Below are positions 52,132 to 61,019 of a DNA stretch of 64,000 bases, piece after piece (within the stretch, counting starts at the first letter, position 1; each line of letters begins with the position of its first letter). The notes beneath the pieces were generated by a model. It was not told the origin of the DNA, made no database searches, and saw only the letters and a list, made by a program, of their open reading frames with translations. The position numbers and the translations under genes were made by a program. Source of the stretch: Streptomyces cylindrosporus. GTDB taxonomy: Bacteria > Actinomycetota > Actinomycetes > Streptomycetales > Streptomycetaceae. Where the stretch lies: contig NZ_JALDAY010000010.1 of the NCBI RefSeq assembly GCF_022698165.1, positions 372,001 to 436,000 of the forward strand. Reading direction: 5' to 3'.

Positions 52132-52949
52132 AGCTTTGGCTCGACGGCGGGCTGCAGGACATCGAGTCCGCCCGCGTCTCCGTCTTCGACCACGGACTGA
52201 CCGTGGGCGACGGCATCTTCGAGACGGTGAAGGCGACCGACGGGAAGCCGTTCGCGCTGACCCGGCACCTGGACCGGCTGACCCGCTCCGCGCGCGGCCT
52301 CGGCCTGCCCGACCCGGACCACGACGAGGTCCGCCGCGCCTGCGCCGCCGTCCTGGCGGCCAACCCGATGCCGCTCGGCCGGCTGCGCATCACCTACACC
52401 GGCGGCCACGGCCCCCTCGGCTCGGACCGCGGCGAGCACGGCCCGACCCTCGTGGTCGCGCTCGGCGAGACCACCCGCCGCCCCGACTCGACCGCCGTCA
52501 TCACGGTCCCGTGGACCCGCAACGAACGCGGTGCCCTCACCGGCCTGAAGACCACCTCGTACGCCGAGAACGTCGTCGCTCTCGCCCGCGCCCACCAACA
52601 CGGCGCCTCCGAGGCCCTGTTCGCCAACACGGTCGGGCAGCTCTGCGAGGGCACCGGCTCCAACGTCTTCGTCGTCCTCGACGGCGAGATCCACACCCCG
52701 CCGGTCGCCTCCGGCTGCCTCGCGGGCATCACGCGCGCGCTGACGGTCGAGTGGACCGGCGCCAAGGAGACCGATCTGCCGCTGGACGTCCTGGAGCGGG
52801 CGGACGAGGTCTTCCTCACCTCCACCCTGCGGGACGTCCAGGCGGTCCACCGCGTCGACGACCGCGAACTGCCGGGCGCGCCGGGACCGGTGACCGCGAA
52901 GGCGATGCGGATCTTCGGCGAGCGCTCCGGCGACGACCTGGATCCGTGA
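52128..52949 (+). CDS. Class IV aminotransferase, PabC-like aminodeoxychorismate lyase
   Basis: A 273-residue PLP enzyme of fold type IV. VFDHGLTVGDGIFETVK is the N-terminal motif; the PLP lysine is expected in LKTTSYAEN; GTGSNVFVV and EVFLTSTLRDVQ follow. GTG overlaps the stop of the PabB-like gene (GTGA), which supports a shared pathway: PabB makes aminodeoxychorismate and PabC releases pyruvate to give p-aminobenzoate. A branched-chain or D-amino-acid aminotransferase activity cannot be excluded. Confidence 0.82.
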   Translation: MKLWLDGGLQDIESARVSVFDHGLTVGDGIFETVKATDGKPFALTRHLDRLTRSARGLGLPDPDHDEVRRACAAVLAANPMPLGRLRITYTGGHGPLGSDRGEHGPTLVVALGETTRRPDSTAVITVPWTRNERGALTGLKTTSYAENVVALARAHQHGASEALFANTVGQLCEGTGSNVFVVLDGEIHTPPVASGCLAGITRALTVEWTGAKETDLPLDVLERADEVFLTSTLRDVQAVHRVDDRELPGAPGPVTAKAMRIFGERSGDDLDP

Positions 52950-53003
52950 GAACCGGCCGATATTTGGCTGACACGGGCGGGCACGGCGGGTAGAACACCC
53001 CTG

Positions 53004-53828
53004 ATGACGACGACCCTGCGGCCGACCGAGCCGCTCCAGCACAACACCGACGGGACGCAGTCGCGCCGCTACCAAGTGTGCGTGAACAGCCGTCCCGTGG
53101 GCGGGATACACCTCTCCACACACCCCGAGTACGGCCTGGGCGTGGCCCGTCTCGCCGAGCTGTACATCGAGGAGCCGGACCGCGGTCGGGGCCGCGGCAC
53201 GGTGGCCGCGCTCGCCGCCGAGGAGGTCGTACGGGGCTGGGGCTGCCGGCGCATCGAGGTGTCCGTGCCCGGTGGCGCCGAGGCCGCCCTCCGGCTCGCC
53301 ACGGCGCTCGGGTACGTCCGGCGCAGCCGCAACATGGCCAAGCGGCTGGACGGGCCCGCGCCCGCACTGCCGGCAGGGAGCGTCGCCCGGCCCATGACCG
53401 AGGCCGAGTTCGGGCCCTGGCTGAAGGAGGACGAGGCCCGCTTCGCGCGGAGTCTGATCGACCGCGGCGTGCCCGAGGCCGAGGCGCACGCCAAGGCGAA
53501 GCAGGAGCAGGAGCGGTGGCTGCCGCACGGTCTGGCGACCGAGGACACGCTGATCAGCGTCCTGGAGCACGAGGGCGAACGGGCCGGCACCCTGTGGCTG
53601 GGGCTGTGGCCCGAGATGGCGTACGTGCTCAACGTCGAGGTGGACGAGGGACACCGGGGGCGCGGCCACGGCCGTACGCTGATGCTCCTGGCGGAGGCCC
53701 AGGGCGTCGAGGGCGGCAAGGACCGCATCGGCCTGCACGTCTTCGCGGACAACACCCCCGCCGAACGGCTCTACGAGTCCCTCGGCTACGAGACCACCGA
53801 CCACAACCTCTTCAAGGAACTGCTCTGA
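53004..53828 (+). CDS. Double-domain GNAT acetyltransferase
   Basis: A 274-residue protein with two GNAT domains in tandem. The first (about 20-110) has the reduced motif EEPDRGRGRGTVAALAAEE; the second (about 125-274) has VDEGHRGRGHGRTLMLLAE and ends with NTPAERLYESLGYETTDHN. Tandem GNATs include mycothiol synthase MshD, but the specific MshD hallmarks are not evident, so the substrate is open. Its stop is 3 nt from the convergent DsbA-like gene. Confidence 0.8.
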   Translation: MTTTLRPTEPLQHNTDGTQSRRYQVCVNSRPVGGIHLSTHPEYGLGVARLAELYIEEPDRGRGRGTVAALAAEEVVRGWGCRRIEVSVPGGAEAALRLATALGYVRRSRNMAKRLDGPAPALPAGSVARPMTEAEFGPWLKEDEARFARSLIDRGVPEAEAHAKAKQEQERWLPHGLATEDTLISVLEHEGERAGTLWLGLWPEMAYVLNVEVDEGHRGRGHGRTLMLLAEAQGVEGGKDRIGLHVFADNTPAERLYESLGYETTDHNLFKELL

Positions 53829-53831
53829 GGC

Positions 53832-54353
53832 TCAGGCCCCTTCGGCCAGCAGCCGGTCGGCGATCTCCTCGATCCGCTCCCGCAGCCCCTCCTGGCTCTT
53901 GCCGCCGTCGAGGCGCTCCCCGCCGATGACGTACGTCGGCGTCCCGGTCACGCCGATGGCCTTGCCCTCGGCCTGGTCGGCGTCGACGATCAGGATGTGC
54001 CGGCCGTCGATCAGGGCGGTGTCGAACTCGTCGGCGTCCAGCCCGAGTTCGCCGGCGACCTCGACCAGGAAGGGCTCTCCCTTACGGTCCAGCTCCTCGA
54101 CCCGGCCGAGCACGGCCTCGACGTACTCCCAGCCCCTGCCCTGCTCGAAGGCCTCCTCGGCGGCCTGCGCGGCGGCGAAGGCGTGCTTGTGCTTCTCCAG
54201 CGGGAAGTGCCGCAGGCGCAGTTCCAGCCGGTCGCCGTAGCGGGCGCGCAGGGCGCCGAGGTCGGCCAGGGCGCTGCGGCAGTCGGGGCACTGGAGTTCG
54301 CACCAGACGTCGAGGACGGGCGCGGCGGCGGGCACGGGGGAGGAGTCGCTCAT
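53832..54353 (-). CDS. DsbA/FrnE-like thioredoxin-fold oxidoreductase
   Basis: A 173-residue protein with thioredoxin-fold active site CPDC (in LQCPDCRSA), helical insertion (about 60-120) and the cis-proline loop GVTGTPTYVIGG. No signal peptide, so it acts in the cytoplasm, as FrnE-type proteins do. It may be a disulfide isomerase or reductant-linked enzyme. Confidence 0.85.
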   Translation of the reverse strand: MSDSSPVPAAAPVLDVWCELQCPDCRSALADLGALRARYGDRLELRLRHFPLEKHKHAFAAAQAAEEAFEQGRGWEYVEAVLGRVEELDRKGEPFLVEVAGELGLDADEFDTALIDGRHILIVDADQAEGKAIGVTGTPTYVIGGERLDGGKSQEGLRERIEEIADRLLAEGA

Positions 54354-54617
54354 GCGGTCAGTGTCCCAGGTCGGGAGCGGGTGACCCAATCGGAGGTCAC
54401 GGGGGCCGGACCGGCACACCGCCGCGACGACCCGCGCCCGCGACCCTGATCCACACCCAGGGGTGGGCACCGGGCCGGCACCTGCGGAGGAGCCGACCCG
54501 GAGATGTCCCTGATGTCCGCCCGAGGCATGGCCCGTCGGGGCCTGGGCGGTGCAGGATGGAAGGGACGAAAAGTGCCCTGCTCGGCGAGGACTGCCTAGG
54601 ACTGCCTGGAGGACCGG

Positions 54618-55061
54618 ATGATTGCCGAGACCGTCTGTTCCGCCGCCGCCGCGGCCGGCCTGGGCATCGCGGCGGTCACGGCGTACCGCAAGCGGTTCCT
54701 CGCGGCCGCCCGCCTGGCCGCCTACTCGCTGGTGCCGCTCGGCCTGGTGATGACCGGGACCGTGCAGTGGCTGGCGGACACCGCCTTCAGTCCGACGGCG
54801 TGGGCGGGCTTCGGCGTGCTCGGCGCGGCCTGGCTGCTGTTCTCCAGCACGCGCGCGGTGGAGCGCCGTCGCGGCGGCACCCGCAAGGAGCGCCGGGAGG
54901 CCAAGGCCGCGGCGCAACGCGGCGCGGTGGCCCCGACGGCGTCGGCGCCCTCGCTCGGCCCGGGCACCCGCCCGGCGGCCCGGCCCGCGACCGCGCCCCG
55001 CTCCGACTCCGCCGAGGACTTCAGCGACATCGAGGCCATCCTGAAGAAGCACGGCATATGA
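54618..55061 (+). CDS. Two-helix membrane protein, unknown function
   Basis: A 147-residue protein. Two or three hydrophobic segments occupy residues 1-75; the cytoplasmic tail is basic (RRRGGTRKERREAK), then Ala/Pro-rich, and ends with DFSDIEAILKKHGI, a conserved-looking helix. GGAGG is 5 nt before the ATG. The 264-nt region before it shows only a tandem GGACTGCCT repeat at about 54590. Confidence 0.72.
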   Translation: MIAETVCSAAAAAGLGIAAVTAYRKRFLAAARLAAYSLVPLGLVMTGTVQWLADTAFSPTAWAGFGVLGAAWLLFSSTRAVERRRGGTRKERREAKAAAQRGAVAPTASAPSLGPGTRPAARPATAPRSDSAEDFSDIEAILKKHGI

Positions 55062-55215
55062 CCGGCGCATGACGACTGAAACGACACAGTGGATCATCGC
55101 GCCGCACCGAAGTGATCACGACCCGAACCGGACATCACGGAATTCGGCGAACTCCCGCTCATTCCGGGCGTGTTGATCGCGCCAGGTGGCCCGTCTGCGC
55201 CATCATCGCCGCGAG

Positions 55216-55368
55216 ATGCTGGACACGACACAAGGCGAAACCGCGCCGCCGAAGGACGAGCCGCGCGGGTGCCTCTTCGCCCTTTCCCAGCCACCGCTGA
55301 TGATCTTCCTTGCGGTGATCGGGTGTCTGCTGCTCATGGCTGCGCTGCACGATCTGCTGCTGCTCTGA
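55216..55368 (+). CDS. Small single-pass membrane protein
   Basis: A 50-residue protein: hydrophilic N-terminus, then a hydrophobic helix (LMIFLAVIGCLLLMAAL) and LHDLLLL end. The ATG follows GCGAG; an in-frame GTG at 55186 would add ten residues. Function unknown. Confidence is moderate because it is short. Confidence 0.55.
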   Translation: MLDTTQGETAPPKDEPRGCLFALSQPPLMIFLAVIGCLLLMAALHDLLLL

Positions 55369-55429
55369 GCCGTACCCGTGATCCCCGGCGCCACCCGTCG
55401 GGGATCACGACGACGCCGCCCGGGCCGTG

Positions 55430-55990
55430 TCAGCCCGCGGCTTCCTTGCGCCGTGCCCGGTAGGCGGCCACATGTAGCCGGTTCCCGCAGGTACGGCTGT
55501 CGCAGTACCGGCGCGAGCGATTGCGGGACAGGTCGACGAAGGCGCGCCGGCAGTCCGGTGCCTCGCAGCGGCGCAGCCGCTCCTGCTCCCCGGCGACGAC
55601 GAAGAAGGCCAGTGCCATCCCGCAGTCGGCCGCCAGATGGTCGGCGACGGAGGCGCCGGGCGCGAAGTAGTGCACATGCCAGTCGTAGCCGTCGTGGTCG
55701 GTGAGGCGGGGCGTGGTGCCCGCCGCGGCGACCAGTTCGTTGATCAGCCCGGCCGCGGTGCGGGCGTCGGGCGCCGCGAAGACCGAGGCGAACCGCCCGC
55801 GGATCTTCCGCACGGCCGACAGGTCGAATTCCGACAGCAGTCCGACATCGCTGACTTCGTGGTTTTCTACGAAATCCGTCAGAGCAGCGACGTCCGGCAG
55901 TCCGTCCGGCGTGGTGTCGTCCTCCGGCGCGGTGTTCACCAGATCCACCACGGTGTCGAGGGCGCACCGGGTGTCGTGGGTGATCAGCAC
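55430..55990 (-). CDS. CGNR zinc-finger protein with ABATE domain
   Basis: A 186-residue protein of the same family as the gene at 1096-1683: N-terminal helical ABATE domain (about 5-130) and C-terminal finger with CEAPDC, YCDSRTCGNR. Predicted DNA-binding regulator. GTG is preceded by AGGGAG; upstream in-frame codons are rejected. It is the second CGNR protein in the window, with little similarity outside the zinc finger. Confidence 0.8.
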   Translation of the reverse strand: MLITHDTRCALDTVVDLVNTAPEDDTTPDGLPDVAALTDFVENHEVSDVGLLSEFDLSAVRKIRGRFASVFAAPDARTAAGLINELVAAAGTTPRLTDHDGYDWHVHYFAPGASVADHLAADCGMALAFFVVAGEQERLRRCEAPDCRRAFVDLSRNRSRRYCDSRTCGNRLHVAAYRARRKEAAG

Positions 55991-56116
55991 GTTTCGCTCC
56001 CTGGCCTGTGGGTCGGGCGCAAGCCCGCCGATGCTGGCCGATGGTAATTGGTTTCGCCGGAGCAGGGGCCGATCACGCCGTCGGCGGGATCCGTCCCGGC
56101 GCGCGGTGGACGCGGA

Positions 56117-56155
56117 CATGCCGACGCCGTCCCGGTGCGGGACGGCGTCGGCATG
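56117..56155. terminator. Perfect 17-bp hairpin between ssgB and the CGNR gene
   Basis: CATGCCGACGCCGTCCC (56117-56133) and GGGACGGCGTCGGCATG (56139-56155) pair perfectly with a 5-nt loop. On the minus strand it lies 75 nt after the ssgB stop and probably terminates it. No U tail. Confidence 0.78.
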
Positions 56156-56229
56156 TTCCCTATGCGGTTGTACCGGCCCGAGCCGTCACCCCGAGTCGAC
56201 GGCGCCGGGCGGCTTGTGGGGCCTCGCCC

Positions 56230-56643
56230 TCAGCTCTCCGCCAGGATGTGGGAGAGCTCCTGATCGAGGTCGAAATGCCGGTGTTCCGTACCGGGGGGCA
56301 CGGCGGCGTCCGTCCGCTTCAGGAAGGACTCGAGGGCTCGCGCCGGGGCTTCCAGCAGGGCCTCGCCCTCCGGGGAGCTCAGGGCGATGCACACGACGCC
56401 CTGACCGTGGCTGCGCGACGGCCAGACACGGACGTCGCCGGTGCCGGTGGGCCGGTGCAGGCCTTCCGCGAGGAGGTCGCGGGCGAACACCCACTCGACG
56501 GTCTCCTCGGCTCCGGTGTGGAAGGTGGCGTGCACGGCGTAGGGGTCGGCCGTGTCGTACCGCAGGCCTGCGGGGACAGGCAGGGAGGACTCGCTCGACA
56601 CAACGAGGCGCAGGTGCAGCTCGCAGCTGACCGTGGTGTTCAT
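56230..56643 (-). CDS. ssgB: Sporulation and cell division protein SsgB
   Basis: A 137-residue SsgA-like protein that I recognise as SsgB by its sequence (MNTTVSCELHLRLVVSSESS at the start; PSRSHGQGVVCIALSSPEGE; HFDLDQELSHILAES at the end). SsgB marks future septa in aerial hyphae and recruits FtsZ with SsgA, so it is essential for sporulation septation. Length and N-terminus match. Known to depend on sigma factor SigH in S. coelicolor. It is divergent from the PGPGW membrane protein gene. Confidence 0.95.
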   Translation of the reverse strand: MNTTVSCELHLRLVVSSESSLPVPAGLRYDTADPYAVHATFHTGAEETVEWVFARDLLAEGLHRPTGTGDVRVWPSRSHGQGVVCIALSSPEGEALLEAPARALESFLKRTDAAVPPGTEHRHFDLDQELSHILAES

Positions 56644-56844
56644 AAGCGCCAGGGCCTTTCGCTCAGTGTGCGCTCGGGGATTCGCACGTCGGCGAAATCG
56701 ACATGCCACCTACGGTGCCGTTGTAAACCCCTCTGAGTGTTTTGCGTGTCTTTACGTAACTCTTCCGGCCGAGGGGCCCTTCGCACCCTACGGCCATTCC
56801 GGTGACTGGTTTCCGCTCAGTAAAGTAAGGTAAAGTTTGGCCGT

Positions 56845-57309
56845 ATGAATACGGGGAGTAGCGGAACCGAGGGATCGTCGGGCGAGGCCGCCGTGGCGTC
56901 GGAAGAGGCGGAGCCGGACGAGGCCGGGAGCGAGCGGGGGCTCGGTTCCAGGGCGCCGGCGTTCATCAAGCGGCGTCGCGCACTGCATCTGAGCTGGCAG
57001 GTCGGTGTCTTCGTGGTCGGCCTCGCGGTCGTGGCCGCCGGCATCGTCATGCTGCCCCTGCCCGGACCGGGCTGGGTCGTGATCTTCGCCGGCATGGCGA
57101 TCTGGGCCACCGAGTTCGTCTGGGCCCAGCTGGTGCTCCGCTGGACCAAGCGCAAGGTCACCGAGGCGGCGCAGAAGGCCCTCGACCCCAAGGTGCGGCG
57201 CCGCAACATCACGCTGACGGCGATCGGCCTGACGATCGTGGCCGTCCTGGTCGGCGTCTACCTCTGGAAGTTCGGCTTCGTGATGCCGTGGAAGATCGAG
57301 GACCAGTGA
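56845..57309 (+). CDS. PGPGW-motif membrane protein (TIGR02611-like)
   Basis: A 154-residue membrane protein with three hydrophobic helices. The signature LPLPGPGWVVIFAGMAIW lies in the middle. The N-terminus is a hydrophilic Ser/Glu/Gly-rich stretch. The upstream region contains repeated TAAAGTAAGGTAAAG, unusually A-rich for this genome. Function unknown. Confidence 0.82.
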   Translation: MNTGSSGTEGSSGEAAVASEEAEPDEAGSERGLGSRAPAFIKRRRALHLSWQVGVFVVGLAVVAAGIVMLPLPGPGWVVIFAGMAIWATEFVWAQLVLRWTKRKVTEAAQKALDPKVRRRNITLTAIGLTIVAVLVGVYLWKFGFVMPWKIEDQ

Positions 57310-57366
57310 TCCGCGCGGAGGGTGCGGAGGCACCCGCTGACATGGGGTAATGTTCTTCCTGCGCCC

Positions 57367-57438
57367 GGGCGATTAGCTCAGTGGGAGAGCGCTTCGTTCA
57401 CACCGAAGAGGTCACTGGTTCGAACCCAGTATCGCCCA
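57367..57438 (+). tRNA. tRNA-Val(CAC)
   Basis: Acceptor GGGCGAT/ATCGCCC, anticodon stem CTTCG/CGAAG with loop TTCACAC (anticodon CAC), T arm GGTTCGAACCC and discriminator A. CCA is not encoded. It is on the opposite strand from the tRNA-Val(GAC) copies near 50.4-50.6 kb and is followed at once by a strong terminator. Confidence 0.95.
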
Positions 57439-57444
57439 CCCAAA

Positions 57445-57488
57445 GACGGCGGCCCATCTGCATCAGTGCAGGTGGGCCGCCGTCGTTT
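57445..57488 (+). terminator. U-tailed terminator of tRNA-Val(CAC)
   Basis: GACGGCGGCCCATCTGCA (57445-57462) and TGCAGGTGGGCCGCCGTC (57467-57484) pair over 18 bp with one G-U wobble and a TCAG loop, followed by GTTTT. One of the few U-tailed intrinsic terminators in the window. The 270 nt after it (57489-57758) show no gene. Confidence 0.9.
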
Positions 57489-57758
57489 TGCGTGCAGGGC
57501 GCGGCCCCCCGCCGTCACCCCCGGTGGCCGGGGAAACCGTTCGACCACATCCCGCCGTCCCGTACCGGACACCCCGTCAGCTCCCCGGCGACGAGACCGG
57601 TTTCGGCCGCGCGCCGCTCGCGCCTGGCAGGCCGATTCCCGTTCGACCCGCCGACCGCACCCGCCTCACCTGCGGCTTCGCCGCCTCCGCCGTGCCGGTC
57701 CGCCTCCTGCCGCCGCCCGGCCTCTTTGTGAACCCACAAGAAATTCCTGTCCGAATCA

Positions 57759-57820
57759 TTGACGCACCCCGAGGCCCTCCGTAACTTGTGCCAGCAAGCG
57801 CTTACTTGAAACGATTCATG
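57759..57820 (+). promoter_or_regulatory. Promoter and LacI-type operators of the sugar ABC operon
   Basis: TTGACG (57759-57764), 17-bp spacer and TAACTT (57782-57787) form a vegetative-type promoter. Two palindromes follow in the transcribed leader: AAGCGCTT (57796-57803) and TGAA ACGA TTCA (57807-57818). AAGCGCTT-like cores are typical of LacI-family sugar repressors. No LacI gene is in the window, so the regulator must lie elsewhere, perhaps downstream. Confidence 0.6.
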
Positions 57821-57851
57821 CAGGCGGCGACGATGCCGGGAGGGCCCGACT

Positions 57852-59141
57852 GTGGGAACCAGCAGGAAAGTTGAGAGGCGTACGATCCTCAAGGCCGCCG
57901 GGGCCGGAGCGGCCACGCTGGGGCTGGCCGCGACGACCGGGTGCGGGGGGAACAGCGGCACGTCCGCCGACGGGACGGTGACGATCCGTTACTCGTGGTG
58001 GGGAGCCGACGAGCGGGCCAAGAAGATCAACCAGACCATCAAGCTCTTCGAGAAGAAGTATCCGAAGATCAAGGTGAAGACGGACTTCCAGGACTACGTC
58101 TCTTTCTGGGAGAAGTTCCAGACGCAGGCCTCGGGCGGAAATCCACCGGACGTTTTCCAAAACGCCGTCACATTCCTTAGGAAGTACGACAAGAGAAGCG
58201 TTCTGCTCGACCTCAGGTCGCAGATCGACGCCGGCAATCTCAGCCTCGACAACTTCCGGGCCGGCGTCACCAAGGTCGGCGAGGTCGACGGCAAGCAGCT
58301 CGGCGTCCCGGTCGGCTCCAACACCATGGCGCTGGTCATCGACAAGAAGGTCTTCCAGAAGGCCGGCGTGGAGCCCGCGGCGGGCTGGACCTGGGACGAC
58401 TACTTCAAGGCCCTCAAGACCATCCACGACAAGACCAAGGTCCCGGGCGACACGGGCTACTTCAGCATCATGTACCTGTACGACCTGTACCTGCGGCAGA
58501 ACGGAAAGGCCTTCTACACCAAGGACGGACTGGGCTTCGACAAGGCCGACCTGACGGAGTGGTGGCAGGACGGCTACAACCGGACGAAGGCCGGGATCAT
58601 CACCGACCCCAAGATCGTCGCGCAGGACCGCCCCAAGTCCTCGCTCTCCGCCGGGCACGGGGCCTCCGAATTCACCTGGGACAACTTCACCGTCCGCTAC
58701 TCCGCCGAGGGCGACAGCGAATACGGCCTCGCGCCGATCCCCACCATGGACGGCAAGCACACCGGCCAGTACCTCGCCTCGCTGATGCTGAGCGCCTCCG
58801 CTCGAACCTCGCACCCCAAGGAAGTCGCCCAGTTCATCGACTTCATGGTCCACGACCCCGAGGTCGGCAAGATCATGGGCTACGACCGCGGCATCCTCGC
58901 GAGCACCGAGCAGTACGACGCCTTCAAGCCGACGGACACGGTCAACAAGGAGATCGCACAGTACGAGACCGACACCGCCAAGGCCGGTGTCCTCGGCACG
59001 ATCACCCCGCACCCCTCCGGCGCCGACACCATCGAGGCGGCCTTCCTGCGCATCGGCGGCGACCTGGGCCTGGGCAAGGTCAAGACCTCCGACGCGGTGA
59101 AGCAGTTCTTCGACGAGGCACAGGCCGCCTTCCAGGCCTGA
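57852..59141 (+). CDS. Carbohydrate ABC importer, substrate-binding lipoprotein
   Basis: A 429-residue solute-binding protein of the CUT1 family. The N-terminus has ERRTILKAAGAGAATLG with a twin arginine and ends with lipobox TTGC, so export may be through Tat followed by lipidation. Body motifs are SWWGADERAKKINQ, NPPDVFQNAV and VPVGSNTMALVIDK. Substrate unknown; the context suggests a pectin-derived oligosaccharide. GTG start. Confidence 0.88.
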   Translation: MGTSRKVERRTILKAAGAGAATLGLAATTGCGGNSGTSADGTVTIRYSWWGADERAKKINQTIKLFEKKYPKIKVKTDFQDYVSFWEKFQTQASGGNPPDVFQNAVTFLRKYDKRSVLLDLRSQIDAGNLSLDNFRAGVTKVGEVDGKQLGVPVGSNTMALVIDKKVFQKAGVEPAAGWTWDDYFKALKTIHDKTKVPGDTGYFSIMYLYDLYLRQNGKAFYTKDGLGFDKADLTEWWQDGYNRTKAGIITDPKIVAQDRPKSSLSAGHGASEFTWDNFTVRYSAEGDSEYGLAPIPTMDGKHTGQYLASLMLSASARTSHPKEVAQFIDFMVHDPEVGKIMGYDRGILASTEQYDAFKPTDTVNKEIAQYETDTAKAGVLGTITPHPSGADTIEAAFLRIGGDLGLGKVKTSDAVKQFFDEAQAAFQA

Positions 59142-59174
59142 CCCGGACCGCACCGGAACCGATTGGGAAGCACC

Positions 59175-60140
59175 GTGACGCTCGTCAAGGACTCACCGAC
59201 CGCCACCCGGAAGGTCCGCCCCGCCGCCCCCGCCGCCGTCAAGCGGCGGGGCCGCCGGGAGAACCTCGCCGGCTACCTCTTCATGTCCCCGTGGATCGCG
59301 GGCTTCCTGCTGCTGACCGCGGGCCCCATGGTCGCCTCGCTCTACTTCGCGTTCACCGACTACAACCTCTTCAACACCCCGAAGTGGGTCGGGCTCGACA
59401 ACTTCACCAAGATGTTCGACGACCCGCGGTGGCAGAAGTCGGTCGAGGTGACGGCGAAGTACGTCATCATCGGCACGCCCCTGAAACTGCTGCTCGCCCT
59501 CGGCGTCGCCCTGCTGCTAGCTCAGAGCCGCCGCGGACAGGCCTTCTACCGGGCCGCGTTCTACGCCCCCTCGCTCATCGGCGCGAGCGTCTCGGTCGCC
59601 TTCGTCTGGCGGTCGATCTTCTCCGACAACGCCGTCGTGGACCGTACGCTGTCCGTCTTCGGCATCCACGCGGGCGGCTGGGTCGGCAACCCCGACTGGA
59701 TCCTCTACTGCCTGGTCGCGCTCACCGTCTGGCAGTTCGGCGCACCCATGGTCATCTTCCTCGCCGGGCTCAAGCAGGTCCCGAGGGAGCTGTACGAGGC
59801 GGCCGAGATGGACGGGGCCGGGCCCTTCCGGCGCTTCTGGAACATCACCCTGCCGATGATCTCCCCGGTGCTCTTCTTCAACATCCTGCTGGAGACCATC
59901 CACTCCTTCCAGATCTTCGGCTCCGCCTACGTCGTCTCCAACACGTACTGCGGTCCGGCCGACGCCACGCTCGTCTACACCTGCTACCTCTACCAACAGG
60001 GCTTCAAGAACGCCCAGATGGGCTTCGCCTCCGCGATGGCCTGGATGCTGCTGCTCGCCGTGGCCCTGGTGACCGCCGTCCTGTTCTGGTCGCAGAAGAA
60101 GTGGGTGCACTACGAGAACGACACAGAGGACGCCCGATGA
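59175..60140 (+). CDS. Carbohydrate ABC importer, permease (MalF-like)
   Basis: A 321-residue permease with six hydrophobic helices. The EAA coupling loop is YEAAEMDGAGPFRRFWNITLPM. GTG follows GGGAAG. The second permease overlaps its stop (ATGA). No ATPase gene is nearby, as is usual for actinomycete CUT1 importers that share the MsiK ATPase. Confidence 0.9.
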   Translation: MTLVKDSPTATRKVRPAAPAAVKRRGRRENLAGYLFMSPWIAGFLLLTAGPMVASLYFAFTDYNLFNTPKWVGLDNFTKMFDDPRWQKSVEVTAKYVIIGTPLKLLLALGVALLLAQSRRGQAFYRAAFYAPSLIGASVSVAFVWRSIFSDNAVVDRTLSVFGIHAGGWVGNPDWILYCLVALTVWQFGAPMVIFLAGLKQVPRELYEAAEMDGAGPFRRFWNITLPMISPVLFFNILLETIHSFQIFGSAYVVSNTYCGPADATLVYTCYLYQQGFKNAQMGFASAMAWMLLLAVALVTAVLFWSQKKWVHYENDTEDAR

Positions 60141-61009
60141 GCGCGACCACCACCAAACCCCTGTCCCTGAACCGCAAGCAGACCGGCTCGCTCGCCTGGC
60201 ACATCGGCTCGCTGCTGGTGCTCGCCGTCGTCCTCTACCCGGTCCTGTGGGTGATCGGCGCGTCCTTCAAGCCCAGCAAGGACATCATCAACAGCCTCCA
60301 GCTGTTCCCGTCCCACCCCATCCTGGCGAACTTCAAGGGCCTCGCCGACGGCATCGCGGACATCTCCATCTGGACCTTCTTCCAGAACTCCCTCTTCTAC
60401 GCCGGCGGCGCCGTCGTCGGCATCCTGATCTCCTGCTCCCTGACGGCGTACGCCTTCGCCAAGATCAGGTTCACCGGCCGCAACCTCCTCTTCTCCCTGA
60501 TGATCGGCACGCTCCTGCTGCCGTACCACGTGCTGCTCATCCCGCAGTACGTGATGTTCCAGAAGCTGGAGCTGATCAACACCTACGTGCCGCTGCTGCT
60601 CGGCAAGTACCTGGCGACCGAGGCCTTCTTCGTCTTCCTCATGGTGCAGTTCATGCGGAACCTGCCGAGGGAACTCGACGAGGCCGCGCGCATCGACGGC
60701 TGCGGGCACTTCCGGATCTACTGGTCGATCGTGCTGCCGCTGTGCCGGCCCGCGCTCATCACCAGCGCCATCTTCACCTTCATCAACGCCTGGAACGACT
60801 TCATGGGCCCGCTGATCTACCTCAACGAGCCCGGCAAGTACACCGTCTCCCTCGGCATGATGATGTTCCGCGACTCCGACGGCGTCGCCGCCAACTACGG
60901 CGGCCTCATCGCGATGTCGCTGGTCGCGCTGCTGCCCGTGCTCCTCTTCTTCCTCGCCTTCCAGCGCTATCTGATCGACGGAATGGCGACCTCCGGACTG
61001 AAGGGCTGA
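60137..61009 (+). CDS. Carbohydrate ABC importer, permease (MalG-like)
   Basis: A 290-residue permease with six hydrophobic helices and the EAA loop DEAARIDGCGHFRIYWSIVLPL. It overlaps the first permease by 4 nt. Together with the binding protein it forms a CUT1 importer whose ATPase is not encoded here. Confidence 0.9.
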   Translation: MSATTTKPLSLNRKQTGSLAWHIGSLLVLAVVLYPVLWVIGASFKPSKDIINSLQLFPSHPILANFKGLADGIADISIWTFFQNSLFYAGGAVVGILISCSLTAYAFAKIRFTGRNLLFSLMIGTLLLPYHVLLIPQYVMFQKLELINTYVPLLLGKYLATEAFFVFLMVQFMRNLPRELDEAARIDGCGHFRIYWSIVLPLCRPALITSAIFTFINAWNDFMGPLIYLNEPGKYTVSLGMMMFRDSDGVAANYGGLIAMSLVALLPVLLFFLAFQRYLIDGMATSGLKG

Positions 61010-61019
61010 GGCGGTCGTC

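Noticed and set aside
57489..57758. Short open frames between the tRNA terminator and the sugar importer
   Set aside because: Pro/Arg-rich frames on both strands, no ribosome binding sites; ordinary GC-rich spacer.
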